64,000 nucleotides of DNA from Caenorhabditis remanei (GCF_010183535.1 NC_071328.1:15748001-15812000), one strand, 5' to 3'; numbered from the stretch's first letter, positions 51,651 through 62,729 are shown. The notes: generated by a model not told the origin, from the letters alone. Made by a program: numbers and translations.

Positions 51651-54600
51651 AGCGATTTCGAGGCAATTTTAACCGATTTTTATTCGATTTTGGCCGATTT
51701 TTATCCGACTTTCATGCGATTTTTACATTTTGAGGCAGTTTTTTTATTTTTCAGTCAATTTTCGCTCAGGAACCCAAACCTACAAACTCACTGCACCCTA
51801 TCACTCCAAAATCTACTTTTAATGCGTCAGCGCGACAGGAAACGCGTCAGAAGTCTACTGTGCGCATAACGCGATAAAAATGTTTTGAAAATTGTTTCAC
51901 CGGAAAAAAAACCCAATTTTTGGAGATTAAAAATAAGTTTTGGGGAATTTTCGCAATTTTATTACTATAAAACACCAAAACTCTACTGAATTCGGTAGAA
52001 AACGGCTTAAAAGTAGATTTTGGAGTGATAGGGTGCAGTGAGTTTGTAGGTTTGGGTTCCTGAGCGAAAATTGACTGAAAAATAAAAAAACTGCCTCAAA
52101 ATGTAAAAATCGCATGAAAGTCGGATAAAAATCGGCCAAAATCGAATAAAAATCGGTTAAAATTGCCTCGAAATCGCTCCTAACTGAAAAACGCGTCCAA
52201 GGCGCCCCAGGCTTTACCAAAAATCAAATTCTGTCTTTTAAACGCGCCAAAGGTACGCCGGACTCCTAATTTTATCAAAACTTGAAGTCGGCTGGCGTGC
52301 CTTTGACGCATTTTCCGGTACAACAACATAGGCTGATCAAATGCATTTTATCGAATTTCAGCCGGATTTAAGCTAGTGTCGTCATTAGACAGAAATTTGC
52401 AAACTATTTTTCATGCGCATGAAAAAAAACATAAAAGTGAGAACATGTACTCTTTTTTTTCTAAGTTTGACCAACTTAACTAATGAGGCACATGTCGAGA
52501 CAGATGTTTTCATGCTTCTTCTTTCAGTCTGTCTAATGACGGCACTAGCTTAAAATCGGCTGAAATTCGATAAAATGCATGAAATTTTCACCGAAATTTT
52601 TTATTAAGATATAGATTAATTTCTGAAGGTTGAGGTAGGGCGTCCTTTATCCAAGTTAATAGAACGACAGCACAATTAAGCTTCGAAAAATAGACCGACA
52701 CCCTGTTTTTGGGTATTTTCGTTGTTTTTTCATTAATTTTTCATGTTTTTTCTTCTGATTTCACGTTTATTCGCATAAATCGAACCTGGCTGGCTTTTAG
52801 AACTTTGTTCGAAAAATAAAACGACAGCCTCTAATATAACGACAAAAACTTGTTCGAAAAATAAAGCGACATGTCGCTCTAATACCGTTTTTACGGCATG
52901 TAAAATTTAGAAATACCCATCCGGATCGTAGTAGGCCGCAGATATAGATTCTATCGGAAGTTAGACGGAAGTGAGTTTTATTTCGACAATATGAAACGAA
53001 CTTAAAAAATATGAAGTTAATATGTTCTATTAATGGTATTACTACCCTTCGAGCATAAAAAATTCCGAAATTTTTCTTATCCCCTACCAGTAGCCCCGAA
53101 AAAGCAGCCGAATTTGAAACCCGGAAGTCAGAAGTCGATACAACATATTAACTTCATATTTTTGAAGTTCGTTTCATATTGTCGAAATAAAACTCACTTC
53201 TGATATAGAGCTCGCTGGGATATACATTTCCGCATATTTTTCAGCTGATAATATTCATTTTGAAACGAGCTACGTGACTGTGTATAATAGCAAATATTTA
53301 TCATATTCCAAAAAGTCCAACCTGCTAGACTCCATATACGCATGACTGAACATGTTTTTCTTGATAAATACATTTCTTGACCTCTGTTTCGTGACACCAC
53401 ACATGTCTTCTTCTTTTTCAGACAAAGCAGAGCACTCTCCCAATGCTACTTTCCCAAACTTGTTTTTCTCAAATATCAGGCCTCGAGGGCAAAAGCTGAC
53501 TATATATTTGGAATCAGCGTTTTCACAACTTTCCAATGATATAGGTCACGTTCCATAACTCCAAACTGACTCCATAATCTTCCTTATTCAGCGCTCCACA
53601 CGAAACAAGTGGCTTGATTCATGTGGAGAATTATTCATCATATTCCAAAAAGTTCAAACCCAACCCTGCTAGACTCCATATACGCATGACTGGATATGTT
53701 TTTCATGATAAATACATTTCTTGAACTCTGTTTCATCTCGATTTCTAGAAAAAACGTGACATGTCTTATTTGTTCTCAGATTATCAACCCCAACCATACA
53801 GACGGAAAAGTCCCAATCTGGTGGTCTGGCGCACCTTTGATGCGTTTCTGGCTGAAAATTGGATGAAATTTATTATATATTGAGTCTGGCGCGTCTCGGA
53901 TTCGTTTTTAGGTTAAAAATAACCCAGAAATAGCTAGAAACGCAGAAATCTGGACATTCAGACACGCAGACATACGGAAAACGCCCAAATTGTAAAATTT
54001 GGTGATCTGGCGCACCTTAGATGCAGTCATATTCCAAAAAGTCCAACCCCTGCTAGACTCCATATACGCATGACTGAACATGTTTTTCATGATAAATACA
54101 TGTCTTGACCTCTGTTTCGTGACACCACACATGTCTTCTTCTTTTTCAGACAAGGCAGAGCACATGCCGATGCCATCTGATCTCGCTCGAAACGCGTATC
54201 GCCCTATCTCCCAATTCCCTGAATATCAATCATTTTCCTATAATTTCGACTATGTTACTAGCTATATATTATTCTTATTTATCTGTCTCCTGCCCACTAT
54301 TTATTCAACTTCAAAAATGTTCCTATTTTATCAAAAAAAGAAAAACTCTTCCACTGGCCGTGAAATTCATCCATACGTATTCAAATCGTTTTTATCTATG
54401 CAATTTATGAATATTATTTGCACAATGTTGGATTCTCTCGTCTACCGTATACCATTTACATCTGCTGTCACTTTCTATGCGTCCACTATGAAACCAGATA
54501 GTTTTATAAGGTATTTGGTTGCGGCGCTTTATGGATTTGAGTATATTTCTCAGTTGTATACGGTCATGTTTTGTTTTGTAAGGGTGCTGGTGTTGTTTCA

Positions 54601-55070
54601 TCCAAAGAGGCATTTGAAGGTTGGTTTTTGATAAAAATATGAAAAATTCCGCTGGCGCGCCTTCGACTCAAAAATGTCGTGACATGTCTGCGACGCTAGA
54701 ATGATTATCTACAACCGTCTGGGGTGCCTGCGGCGCTAGATTGCTTTAGAACAGGCTGGCGCGCCTCCGGCGAACAGTATATAGATGCGAGACGAAGGAA
54801 AATGTGAGACACCTCGTATTGTTGGCAGTCAAGTTTTGAAGCGTTATATTTTAAAAGTGGGCGGAGCTAATAATGGTGAAAATGAGAACTTGATTGTTTT
54901 CCAAGTTTTGTGAAAAACTTGAAAATCATCTCAAAAAGCTTTAAAATCGATCACAACCTTATGAAAATTGCGCTCTACGGATACTGATATAAACACGATT
55001 GTTAGGGTTACTGTAGGGGTTAAGCGACGCAATCGTCATGTCTCACATGTGAATCAATGGCATTACTGTA

Positions 55071-55255
55071 GACCAGAGCTGTGTGGAAGTCATTGTTAAA
55101 GAAAAGGAAGCAAAAATTTTCAAAACGGAAGTCGGAGTTCCGGAAAAAGATGTACAGTTACAATTTACGCTGACCCATGTACATACACTGACAAAACTAT
55201 ACTGACCAAAAAATTTCAACGGAAGTCGAAATAAGGAATTCCGCACAGCTGATCT
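55071..55255. mobile_element. Short inverted-repeat element, CAGAGCTGTGYGGAA termini
   Basis: Left end ACCAGAGCTGTGTGGAAG, right end GGAATTCCGCACAGCT. It is the same terminal family as 58293-58790 and 61108-61200. Located in sru intron 1. Confidence 0.65.
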
Positions 55256-55783
55256 GTCGTATACCATCGAAATGAGCTATTTTCAGAATATTCGGCGATT
55301 TTTAAGCAAACTTTTTGTAATTTTCGTGTTTTTCCGGGTCCGTAACAATCTTTTTGAAAAATCGGACTTTTTTAAACTGAGAAATTTGGCAACTGTGAGT
55401 TTTTGAAACCCAACTTTTCGAAACCAGTTCCGGACAGGATTGAGCGGAATTCCGCCTTCCGTCATTTAAATCTCTTTTCGCCTTCCGCATTGAGGATACC
55501 AGCCTGAAAAATGTGTTCGCCTAATCGAATTAAGTGATGTTTTTAAAAGCTTTTTTGCAGCAAAGCTATAAGTCTTAACCGAAAAATGAATTTTAACACA
55601 AATATAACTTTTTTTTAGATACTTTTTATTACAAAAAAAGGCCGAAATCGTATTAAAAAAAAGAAATTTTCTTCCGTTGGACGTGGTCTGGTGTACGTCC
55701 GATGCAAAAGTGCCCTGGGGCACCATTGGCGCAACAATGGTTGGTGGGGAGGGGGGATAGGATCTTGTAGAAATAGCAATATT

Positions 55784-56180
55784 TAAGGGCATATCTAAAA
55801 AGTGGGCGGAGCAACAAAAAACAAGCAATCAAAAAATCGTAGATCAAACCTAGGGTTACATTTTTGTAGTTGTCAGTTTTTTGATAGCTCCGCCCCCATT
55901 TGAGTTATGCGCCTTTAAAGGTAGCTGTTTCAACAAATTCCCTACCATCAACGCAACCATTTTTGCGACGAAGGCGCCCCAGACGATTCTAGCGCCGCAG
56001 GCACACCAGACTATTCTAGCGCCGCAGGCACTTCAGCCGATTCTAGCGCCGCAGGCACCCCAGATGATCCTAGCGCCGCAGGCACCCGAAACAGTTATAG
56101 ATAAGCATTCTAGCGCCGCAGGTATCCCAGGCCACTTTCGCGCCGAAGGTGCCCCAGACTCTAGCGCCGCAGGCACACTT
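55784..56180 (+). repeat. MITE plus 27-bp minisatellite in sru intron 1
   Basis: The MITE palindrome about 55784-55922 is followed by about seven minisatellite units (55960-56180). The block from 55889 onward was duplicated to 48208-48544 together with part of exon 2. Confidence 0.85.
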
Positions 56181-57840
56181 AAAGGCGTATATTTCAAAAG
56201 TGAATGATAATTTTTGTGTGCCCAATTAAAAACCTTGTCGACCCCAAAATTACCTTAATTTTTTCAAATTATTCCAGATATCCCGTTATCTCTATATCTT
56301 CTGGTCTATCACCTCTCTCCTCATCAGCCTTATTGGTTGCTCCCCTCATATCATGACTAATGCGATGGCTATGCAGTTGGATTACCCATTTCAATATGGT
56401 TCAATTATTCTCACTACAATGGTTGGATACGCTAGTGTGAGTTTTTATGAACCAGGAAGTAAACATTTGATTTTTTGAAATGCAAACGCGCTCTACCGGA
56501 ACAAAAAATCTTTTCAGCACGCTCAAGTGATCGGTGGGTACACATTTGCTATATTCGTCACTGCTTGTATTGTTCTGACTACATTAGCAATGTTACTGAA
56601 AATGAAGAGTTTGAAGTTGATGTGAGTTTTTAGGGGACGTTTTGAAACTGGTTACTGTACTTTTGTCGTTGTATTTTTGTCAGTGTACTTTGGTCAGTGT
56701 AACTTGGTCGTTGTAACTTAGTCACTTTATTATTATAAAAAGAAGTCGTGGCCTAGAATCCGTCAACTCAGCCATCATAAAATCGCACCATGACGTCAAT
56801 CGATACAGCTGAAAACGAGCGTTTTTTTTTTTCAACTTTTGCAATTTTCAACTTAAAAGCCACATATCTCAAAAATGAGCGGAGCTAGAAAAAAGTGTGA
56901 TCTACAAAAATGTGTTAAAATTAGAATCCTCCAATTAATTCTGAAGCCGTAACGTCATCTTAAAATCGATGAAAAATCAGTGAAATTCTACAGTGTAGAT
57001 TTACGGGGGAGGATTTACGAGATTTTTAAAAATTTGGTTTTTTTTTCGTTTTTTGATGGGAATAAAGGGTTTTTAAAATCAAAAATCGTAAATTTCTGCA
57101 ATAAATCTACATAAAACAATCAGAAACTCGTCATATGGGCTTTTGAAGTGTGGTTTCCACCGTTTTTTTTTCTTTTTTTTTAAATCAAAATCAACGATTT
57201 TTATGTTACTTGTAGATTTACGGAGTCGTCTCATATCGAATTACGAGAATTTTAAAAACCTTGTTTTTTTGACACTTTTTTTTATGGAATAGAGGTTTTT
57301 AGGGGTAAAAAACATGATTTTTAGCGTAAATATTACCAAAATGATGTCTCTAACGACACTTTAGCGCCGAAGGCACGCCAGCTCGTGATTCTTTTTTTTT
57401 TTTTAAAGGCGCTTATCTCATAAGTGGGCGGAGCTATGAAAAAGTCGTGAACTACAAAAATGGAGAGCTTAACGTCAATCAGGCCAGGTATTTTCTTTTT
57501 ATACAGATTTCAATTATACAATGACAAAAATACACTGACCAAACGTCTCTAAACCTATTTCCTCCATTCCAGGACCCAAAATTCGCGTCGCTAATCAAAA
57601 GCCGAAATGACACTGACAATTACAATGTGCATCATCCTCATCCCCTCGTTATTCTCTCTATTCCTCACATTGACAGTGCTCGTTGCAGTCAGATACACCT
57701 CATATGTTATACTCATCCGACCGATTGTTCTGGATTGTCGAGTGAATATTGTGTCTTGTTATTTCTATTGGACACATCCCTATTTCAAAATTAATCCAGT
57801 GTCGAAATCAACGACGGTTCGGTCGTTAAGTACTAATTAA

Positions 57841-58292
57841 CTTTTTAATTGCGGTAGTGTCATTTATTAGAATAAATATTTTATAATTGGCAGCCCGTCT
57901 ATGTACGGTAATCCGTCACGGTTATCATTAAAACACAATTGCCACAGTATATAATGAATTGTGCCTGCCTACCCAGACTTTGGGCCTCACACTTTAACAG
58001 AATATGTTCTCAGACAAGGCAAAGAGGGAGAGCAAAGACGTTATTGATTCTTAGCTAGAGACTGTGCCGCAGAAAGTGGGCGGAGCTTATAGACTACGTG
58101 CCGCACGGTTAGATTAGTTAACCGGCGGAGGACTAAAATCTTCTCCCCCTGCTCCTCGATCCGAAAAATCTTTTCTGGCCAAGCAAAGAAACCTTCGAGA
58201 ACGTTCTTAGGCATTCTCACCTACAGGACAGATGGTAGTCGCTATAGCGGCACATCTACTTGCGCCGAAGGCGCGCCCGACTGTTTAGTATG
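57841..58292. other. Intergenic stretch with left arm of a ~110-bp inverted repeat
   Basis: 58122-58240 (GGCGGAGGACTAAAATCTTC ... AGAACGTTCTTAGGCATTC) is inverted at about 60525-60635. The arms, 2.3 kb apart, enclose the F-box pseudogene. A partial third copy lies at about 61300-61350. No gene seen. Confidence 0.6.
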
Positions 58293-58790
58293 TGCCAGAG
58301 CTGTGCGGAAGTAAAATTTTCAAAAAAGGAAGAAGGACGAAGGAAGAAGGAATAACATTTCCAAAAAGGAAGAAGGAACGACAATTTTCAAAAAGGAAGA
58401 AGGAACAAGGAAGAAGGAAGTGAAAAAAGCCCGGAAGAAGGAAGAAGGAAGTTGGGTCCGAACCCGGAAGTCGGAAGTTAATTTTGAAAATGACAAATTT
58501 GAGGAAAAAATTTTCTAGCCATCCCTGAAAACCAATTTTGGCGTTGTTTTGCATACAAAATTCCATTAAAAATCACCAAAACTCCGCTGAAATTCCGTCG
58601 AAAATTACAAAATTTTTGTGAACTTTTAACACGGAAGTCGGAAGTGGCAAACAATTTCAACGGAAGAAGGAAGAAGGAAGAAGGAATACAATTTTGCAAA
58701 AAGAAGAAGGAAAAAGGAAGAAGGAAGTGAAAAAATGGCCGGAAGAAGGAAGAAGGAAGAAGGAAGAAGGAATTCCGCACAGCTCTGGTA
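58293..58790. mobile_element. Inverted-repeat element with GGAAGAA microsatellite interior
   Basis: Termini CCAGAGCTGTGCGGAAG and GAATTCCGCACAGCTCTGG. Interior tracts of GGAAGAA near both ends (58320-58450 and 58660-58770) flank a non-repetitive core. Frames rich in Ser/Phe/Leu on the minus strand follow from the purine-rich tract. Confidence 0.8.
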
Positions 58791-58794
58791 TGTG

Positions 58795-58905
58795 CATTCT
58801 AGCGCCGCAGGCACCCCAGACAGTTGTAGATATGCGTTCTAGCGTCGCAGACATGTCTGCGCTGAAGGCGCGCCAGCTCATGGATTCTAGCGCCGCAGGC
58901 ATCTA
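58795..58905 (+). repeat. 27-bp minisatellite, short array
   Basis: Three to four diverged units directly before the F-box pseudogene exon, in the place where its F-box first exon would be expected. Confidence 0.75.
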
Positions 58906-58968
58906 TAAAGTCTTTAAGGGGAATGAGCGTAAACTTTGTCAGTCTATTTTATTTCTAACATTTTCCAA

Positions 58969-59837
58969 AATCTCCCTCACCCAAACTTCTCAAAAAACCA
59001 AAATCATTGTCACCCATCTCTCCCAACGAATTCGTCTCGACATCAAGCTCTGCGCTCTCCGCGACTCATCATTCAGCCATATCTTACTAACCGGAGATAA
59101 CTGGACCTCCGAATTCCAGTTTTCAAATTCCAATCAAGTGTTTTATGAATATCAAAAATTAATTGATTCTCTGAATCAATTTTTTTGATCTCAAAACCGT
59201 TTCATTCGATTTCGGGTGGAGCGTTGAGCAAGACGTGATGCTGGCAATTGGATATGTGAAATCACTGGGACTATCACTTGGAGATATCAAACTACCAGAG
59301 AATATCTCCTTTAATGATCCAAACGATGGTCTTCTTGAATTGTGCAACGGAGCGCAATTGGTTATCTTGCCATCCCCGACTCGATGTCATTTAAATCATA
59401 TTAAAGTGGGAAAACTTGTGATTGAAAATCCCATATCTTTCAATCCAGTTGATCTTTGTACCATGATGCAGTCGAAGTCTGATTTTATAAGCAATGTTGA
59501 TTTCAACACTGATTTCGACTATTTGAAATCATTAAATTCATTTCTGAGACAGTGGACTGCTAAGGATGAACTCAGACACTTGGAATTGAAAAGCGACTGG
59601 CACCAATTTTATCTACCAGAGGTGGTTAGGTTACTGGATGCAGAAATAGTGAGACAAGCAAGAATCAAGGATGATGAGTAAGTTACAGTAGCCTACTCAG
59701 GCCTTATACTGTAACTATACAATTTCAGAATTCAAAAATTCCAACCAAATGAGTGTTTTCGTGTCAAGAGGCGCGATGGAAGCCGGGTATTGGTGTACTG
59801 CTTGGATGGATGTTTCCATGCACAAGTTGAACCATAA
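58969..59837 (+). pseudogene. F-box / FBA pseudogene
   Basis: It corresponds to exons 2 (58969-59677) and 3 (59729-59837) of the family. Exon 2 starts where the family has CCAG|AATC, but the sequence is CCAAAATC, so the splice acceptor AG is lost. Within exon 2 a run of seven T (about 59182-59188) shifts the frame: the upstream frame ends at TGA, and the downstream frame (DVMLAIGYVKSLGLSLGD onward) is open to GA|GTAAGT. Exon 3 keeps FRVKRRDGSRVLVYCLDG and TAA. No F-box first exon is found upstream. Three independent defects make it a pseudogene, unless the T run is a sequencing error and the acceptor lies elsewhere. Confidence 0.8.
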
Positions 59838-60129
59838 TGTTTTGGTTTCTTACTGTAATTTTGGCTTTGAATAAAAATATTGAACTTCTGTAAATTGTCA
59901 GTGTAACTTTGTACATTAATTGGTCACTGTATTTTGGTCAGTGTAACTATCCTAGTTTCATGTCCCAAGTTGATTTCAAGTTCAACGATCGTGGAATCGT
60001 TGTTGGAGTAGATAATTCCGTTCTATATGAAAATGTGATGTTTTTGCCTTTTTAATAAATAATTAGTAATAAAGTGCCTTCGATTTCAAAAGTTGTTAAT
60101 TGCAGAGAATGGTTTCAGACACTTAGAAT

Positions 60130-60345
60130 CCAAGAATTATCTTCATATTTCCGCCCACTTTATAGATGTGCGCCTTTAAAGATAGCTGGTCAGTGTAAAC
60201 TTTAATTGCACGCTACGAAATAGTTTTCCGACCAATTTGAAAATACCTATTATGCCAGTTTGGTAGCGCATTATCATATCTACATTTTTGTACTTGATAA
60301 CTTTGTGCTAGCTCCGCCCACTTTTGGGATATGCCTTTAAAATCA
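60130..60345. mobile_element. Two MITE half-elements
   Basis: TCCGCCCACTTTATAGATGTGCGCC at about 60150 and GCTCCGCCCACTTTTGGGAT at about 60306, same orientation. The left partners are missing. Confidence 0.65.
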
Positions 60346-60713
60346 AAGTTACTGTATTTTTGTCAGTGTAACGTTGTCGGCGTAGTTTTGTAGCCCTCGC
60401 ATTTCATTTCTACAATGATCCAGCTATAATACGTCTTGTAGGTTAGGTACATACCATCCACCTGCTCAGATGCCTTCTTAGATTGGTCCCATTCTCAATT
60501 ATCACCTGTCACCACCATCTGTTCTGTAGATGGGAATGCCTAAGAACGTTCTCGAAGGTTTCTTTGCTTGGCCAGAAGAGATTTTTCGGATCGAGGAGCA
60601 GGAGGAGAAGATTTTAGTCCTCCGCTGCCTTCCCTATTTTTAATCCATGAGCTGGCGTGCCGTGACATGTCTGCTACGCTAGAATGATTATCTACAACTG
60701 TCTGGGGTGCTTG

Positions 60714-61048
60714 CGGCGCTAAAATGCAGACTTGTCACGGGCCGGGCCGGGCCAAAATCAGGAAAAATCTCGGCCCGGCCCGCCCGCTCGGCCCGTTTTG
60801 AAACATTTTTTCAAAACGCTTTGTGTTTTTGAACACTTTTTTGGAAATTTTTTGAACTTTTTTGAAAAAAAGTATAGTTTTGGAAAAAACATTTAAAATT
60901 GAATCAAAATGTGAACATGTATGATAATTTGAGCATTTTTACTCTTTTTTTTTTGAAAAATTTCAAAAAAAAATTTGTAATAATGGCTACCCATTTTTGA
61001 ATTCGGGCCGACCGGGCCGGCCCAATTTTTGACAAGTCTGCTAAAATG
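60714..61048. mobile_element. Palindromic element, GACTTGTC-GGGCCGGGCC termini
   Basis: Left arm GCAGACTTGTCACGGGCCGG, right arm GGGCCGGCCCAATTTTTGAC followed by AAGTCTGC. About 335 bases with an AT-rich core. Non-coding. Confidence 0.75.
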
Positions 61049-61107
61049 CATATATAGAACAGGCTGGCGTGCCTTCGCCGCAAATGAATGTCTCGAAGAT
61101 TAGGTAC

Positions 61108-61200
61108 CAGAGTTGTGCGGAAGTGATTTTCTTTAAACTGGAAGTCGGAAGTCGGAAATAAAATATTGAAAAAGGAAGTCGGAATTCCGCACAACTCTGT
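61108..61200. mobile_element. Short inverted-repeat element, CAGAGTTGTGCGGAAG termini
   Basis: About 92 bases, with right end GAATTCCGCACAACTCTG. It is a deletion-type relative of 58293-58790. Confidence 0.8.
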
Positions 61201-61435
61201 TAGGTACATAACATTTGCCTCTCTTCTTACTTAGGATTGGTCCCTACTCTCAATTAGCACCGACCTGTGTCAGGATTAGCAAATATGATGTCACCACCAC
61301 CTGTCCTGTAGAAAGATGGATCCCTAAGAACGTTCTCAAAGGTTTTTTTACTGTTTTGCAAGAGGGCACATTGTGAAATGACATTTGGCAACCTTGACGT
61401 TCCAAAACCGCACCTCGACATCAACATCATTATTA

Positions 61436-61633
61436 CCCATCCGCCGGTGGCTGACCACTCGATCAAAGTTCGACCCGGGGACGCGGAGTGGGTCTCGTTG
61501 CGGAATTTCGATTTACGGCGGCTCTTGACCGTGCTTTAGCCATTTAAAAGTTGTATACTACGGTAGTCGCGTCGAGACCCACTCCGCGTCCACGGGCCGA
61601 ACTTTGAGTGAGTGGTCAGCCACCGGCGGATGG
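61436..61633. mobile_element. Palindromic element with ~62-bp arms
   Basis: Left arm CCCATCCGCCGGTGGCTGAC ... GCGGAGTGGGTCTCG, right arm CGAGACCCACTCCGCG ... GTCAGCCACCGGCGGATGGG. Arms differ at a few sites. GC-rich and non-coding. Confidence 0.85.
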
Positions 61634-62011
61634 GAAATATTTAAAATGATTATTTTCGACTTTAGTGTACAAATTTCATAGTTTCTTGTTTCGAAACGTC
61701 TCCCGGATTTACCAGGAGTACCTAATAGGGATTACAGAGGTAGGTTAGGTATCCCACGACCCCTAATCTGTCTCCAGGAGTACTGTGACGTCATCAGTGT
61801 ACTCATATCGCATTTACGTTCCATTTGCTCTCTCTAGGTCAAGTAAACATGAAAATAGTGTTTAATGAGAGAGACGCAGATGACTAGAGCCATTAAGGGG
61901 ACCTATGTAGATAACAGTTGGTCTCATTCCTCTTTTATCGCTCTTCTTTTTGTATTTTTCTTCAATTTATCGATTTTTGTTTGATTAACTTATATATTTT
62001 CTATTTTTCAG

Positions 62012-62084
62012 GGTAACTAAACCTAAGACTACCTACTGGATGGTTCGGTCGACAACTATGGATATTATTGATTTTTTGTGAATT
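62012..62084 (+). other. Exon-like unit, GGTAACTAAACC family, upstream of helicase
   Basis: Follows TATTTTTCAG and ends before GTGAGTTTTA. Contains CTACCTACTGGATGGTTCGG and GTCGACAACTATGGATATT. The upstream stretch GAGAGACGCAGATGAC (about 61868) is shared with 8280-8300. Placed 5' of the helicase fragment, it may be the leader exon of the transposon gene. Confidence 0.5.
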
Positions 62085-62173
62085 GTGAGTTTTATACAAT
62101 TGATTTCAATTGGTTACACTGACCAAACATCAAGTATGAACAGTGTACCTTGGTCACTGTATTATTTTTGTTG

Positions 62174-62366
62174 CTCCGGGACATTTCTCCACCAGACGCT
62201 TCGCCACCAATTTTCGGAAAACTTCCAAACCTTTATGGGGAGAAAAACATATCGCCTTAATCAGCAATGTCAGCGCATGCTAGTGATATGTTTTTCTCCC
62301 CATAAAGGTTTGGAAATTTTCCGAAAATCGGTGGCGAAACGTCTGGTGGCGAAATGTCCCGGAGCC
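62174..62366. mobile_element. Palindromic MITE, ~80-bp arms
   Basis: Left arm CTCCGGGACATTTCTCCACC ... CCTTTATGGGGAGAAAAACA, right arm the inverse ending GGCGAAATGTCCCGGAG. It lies in the intron-like space between the leader-like exon and the helicase fragment. Confidence 0.85.
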
Positions 62367-62411
62367 ATTTTTGTCACTATGATTTTAGGCCAAGTTTAAA
62401 AAGCTTTTTCC

Positions 62412-62729
62412 AGAAGACAGATCTTGCTGTCACATCAATCCGTGTCCGTTGCTGAGGGCTCTGCTACTGGAGTCGTGACCATGAACAGCGATGGTGTAGC
62501 AGCAGTTGATTGGATTCATGTGCGTTTTGACGATCGTGATCATCCATTTCCGATCAAACGTGAGCTTGCGTTGTTTCGCCAAAGAGATGAGATGATGACG
62601 CGTAGTCAGTTCCTATCAGTCGTCTCTTATGGAGCAACGGTTCATAAAGCTCAAGGACTCACATTGAACAAATGTTTGATTCGGCCACGTAACAATTTCG
62701 CAGCACGACCTTTTCGGGACCTACTATAA
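62412..62729 (+). mobile_element. Helitron/PIF1-type helicase C-terminal fragment
   Basis: After CTTTTTCCAG an open frame runs to TAA 62727-62729. It includes GSATGVVTMNSDGVAAVDW and the SF1 helicase motif SYGATVHKAQGLTLNKC, matching the C-terminal helicase block (TIHKSQGxTLD) of PIF1 helicases and of Helitron Rep-helicases. In Helitrons this enzyme drives rolling-circle transposition (family knowledge). The Walker A and B motifs and the Rep nuclease are absent from the window, so it is a fragment. It could be an old host PIF1 copy, but the repeat setting favours Helitron. Confidence 0.7.

Larger units (their letters stand above)
49122..54703. repeat. Large palindrome 2: ~2.7-kb inverted arms, 184-bp spacer
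   Basis: The left arm 49122-51822 is the reverse complement of 52007-54703; paired coordinates sum to 103829 across nearly the whole length. A 4-base indel sits near the outer end, and similarity resumes beyond it to about 49090/54770. The spacer 51823-52006 is unrelated single-copy sequence. Most of the arm is non-coding repeat-like sequence; the outermost 0.5 kb holds the first exon of an sru gene in each arm, reading away from the centre. Confidence 0.95.
54164..57840 (+). pseudogene. Sru-type chemoreceptor gene, four exons, in-frame stop
   Basis: Exons 54164-54619, 56278-56436, 56518-56621 and 57573-57840, 987 bases (328 codons plus stop, a usual length for nematode Sru receptors). Sru proteins are seven-transmembrane receptors of chemosensory neurons (family knowledge). 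Exon 1 has two to three hydrophobic helices (SYILFLFICLLPTIYST) and the family-typical end with LFHPKRHLK. Exons 2-4 supply the remaining helices; exon 4 ends with SCYFYWTHPYFK, the usual post-TM7 signature. A trans-splice-like acceptor (CTTTTTCAG) precedes the ATG by 14 bases; an in-frame ATG also lies at 54131. In exon 4 the spliced frame meets TAA at 57592-57594, seven codons after the junction, while the rest stays open. Intron 1 (1.66 kb) is filled with MITEs and minisatellite. Calling it a pseudogene rests on that single stop. Confidence 0.75.

Noticed and set aside
58478..58902. Ser/Phe/Leu-rich minus-strand frames
   Set aside because: They arise from GGAAGAA tracts in an inverted-repeat element; composition follows the repeat.
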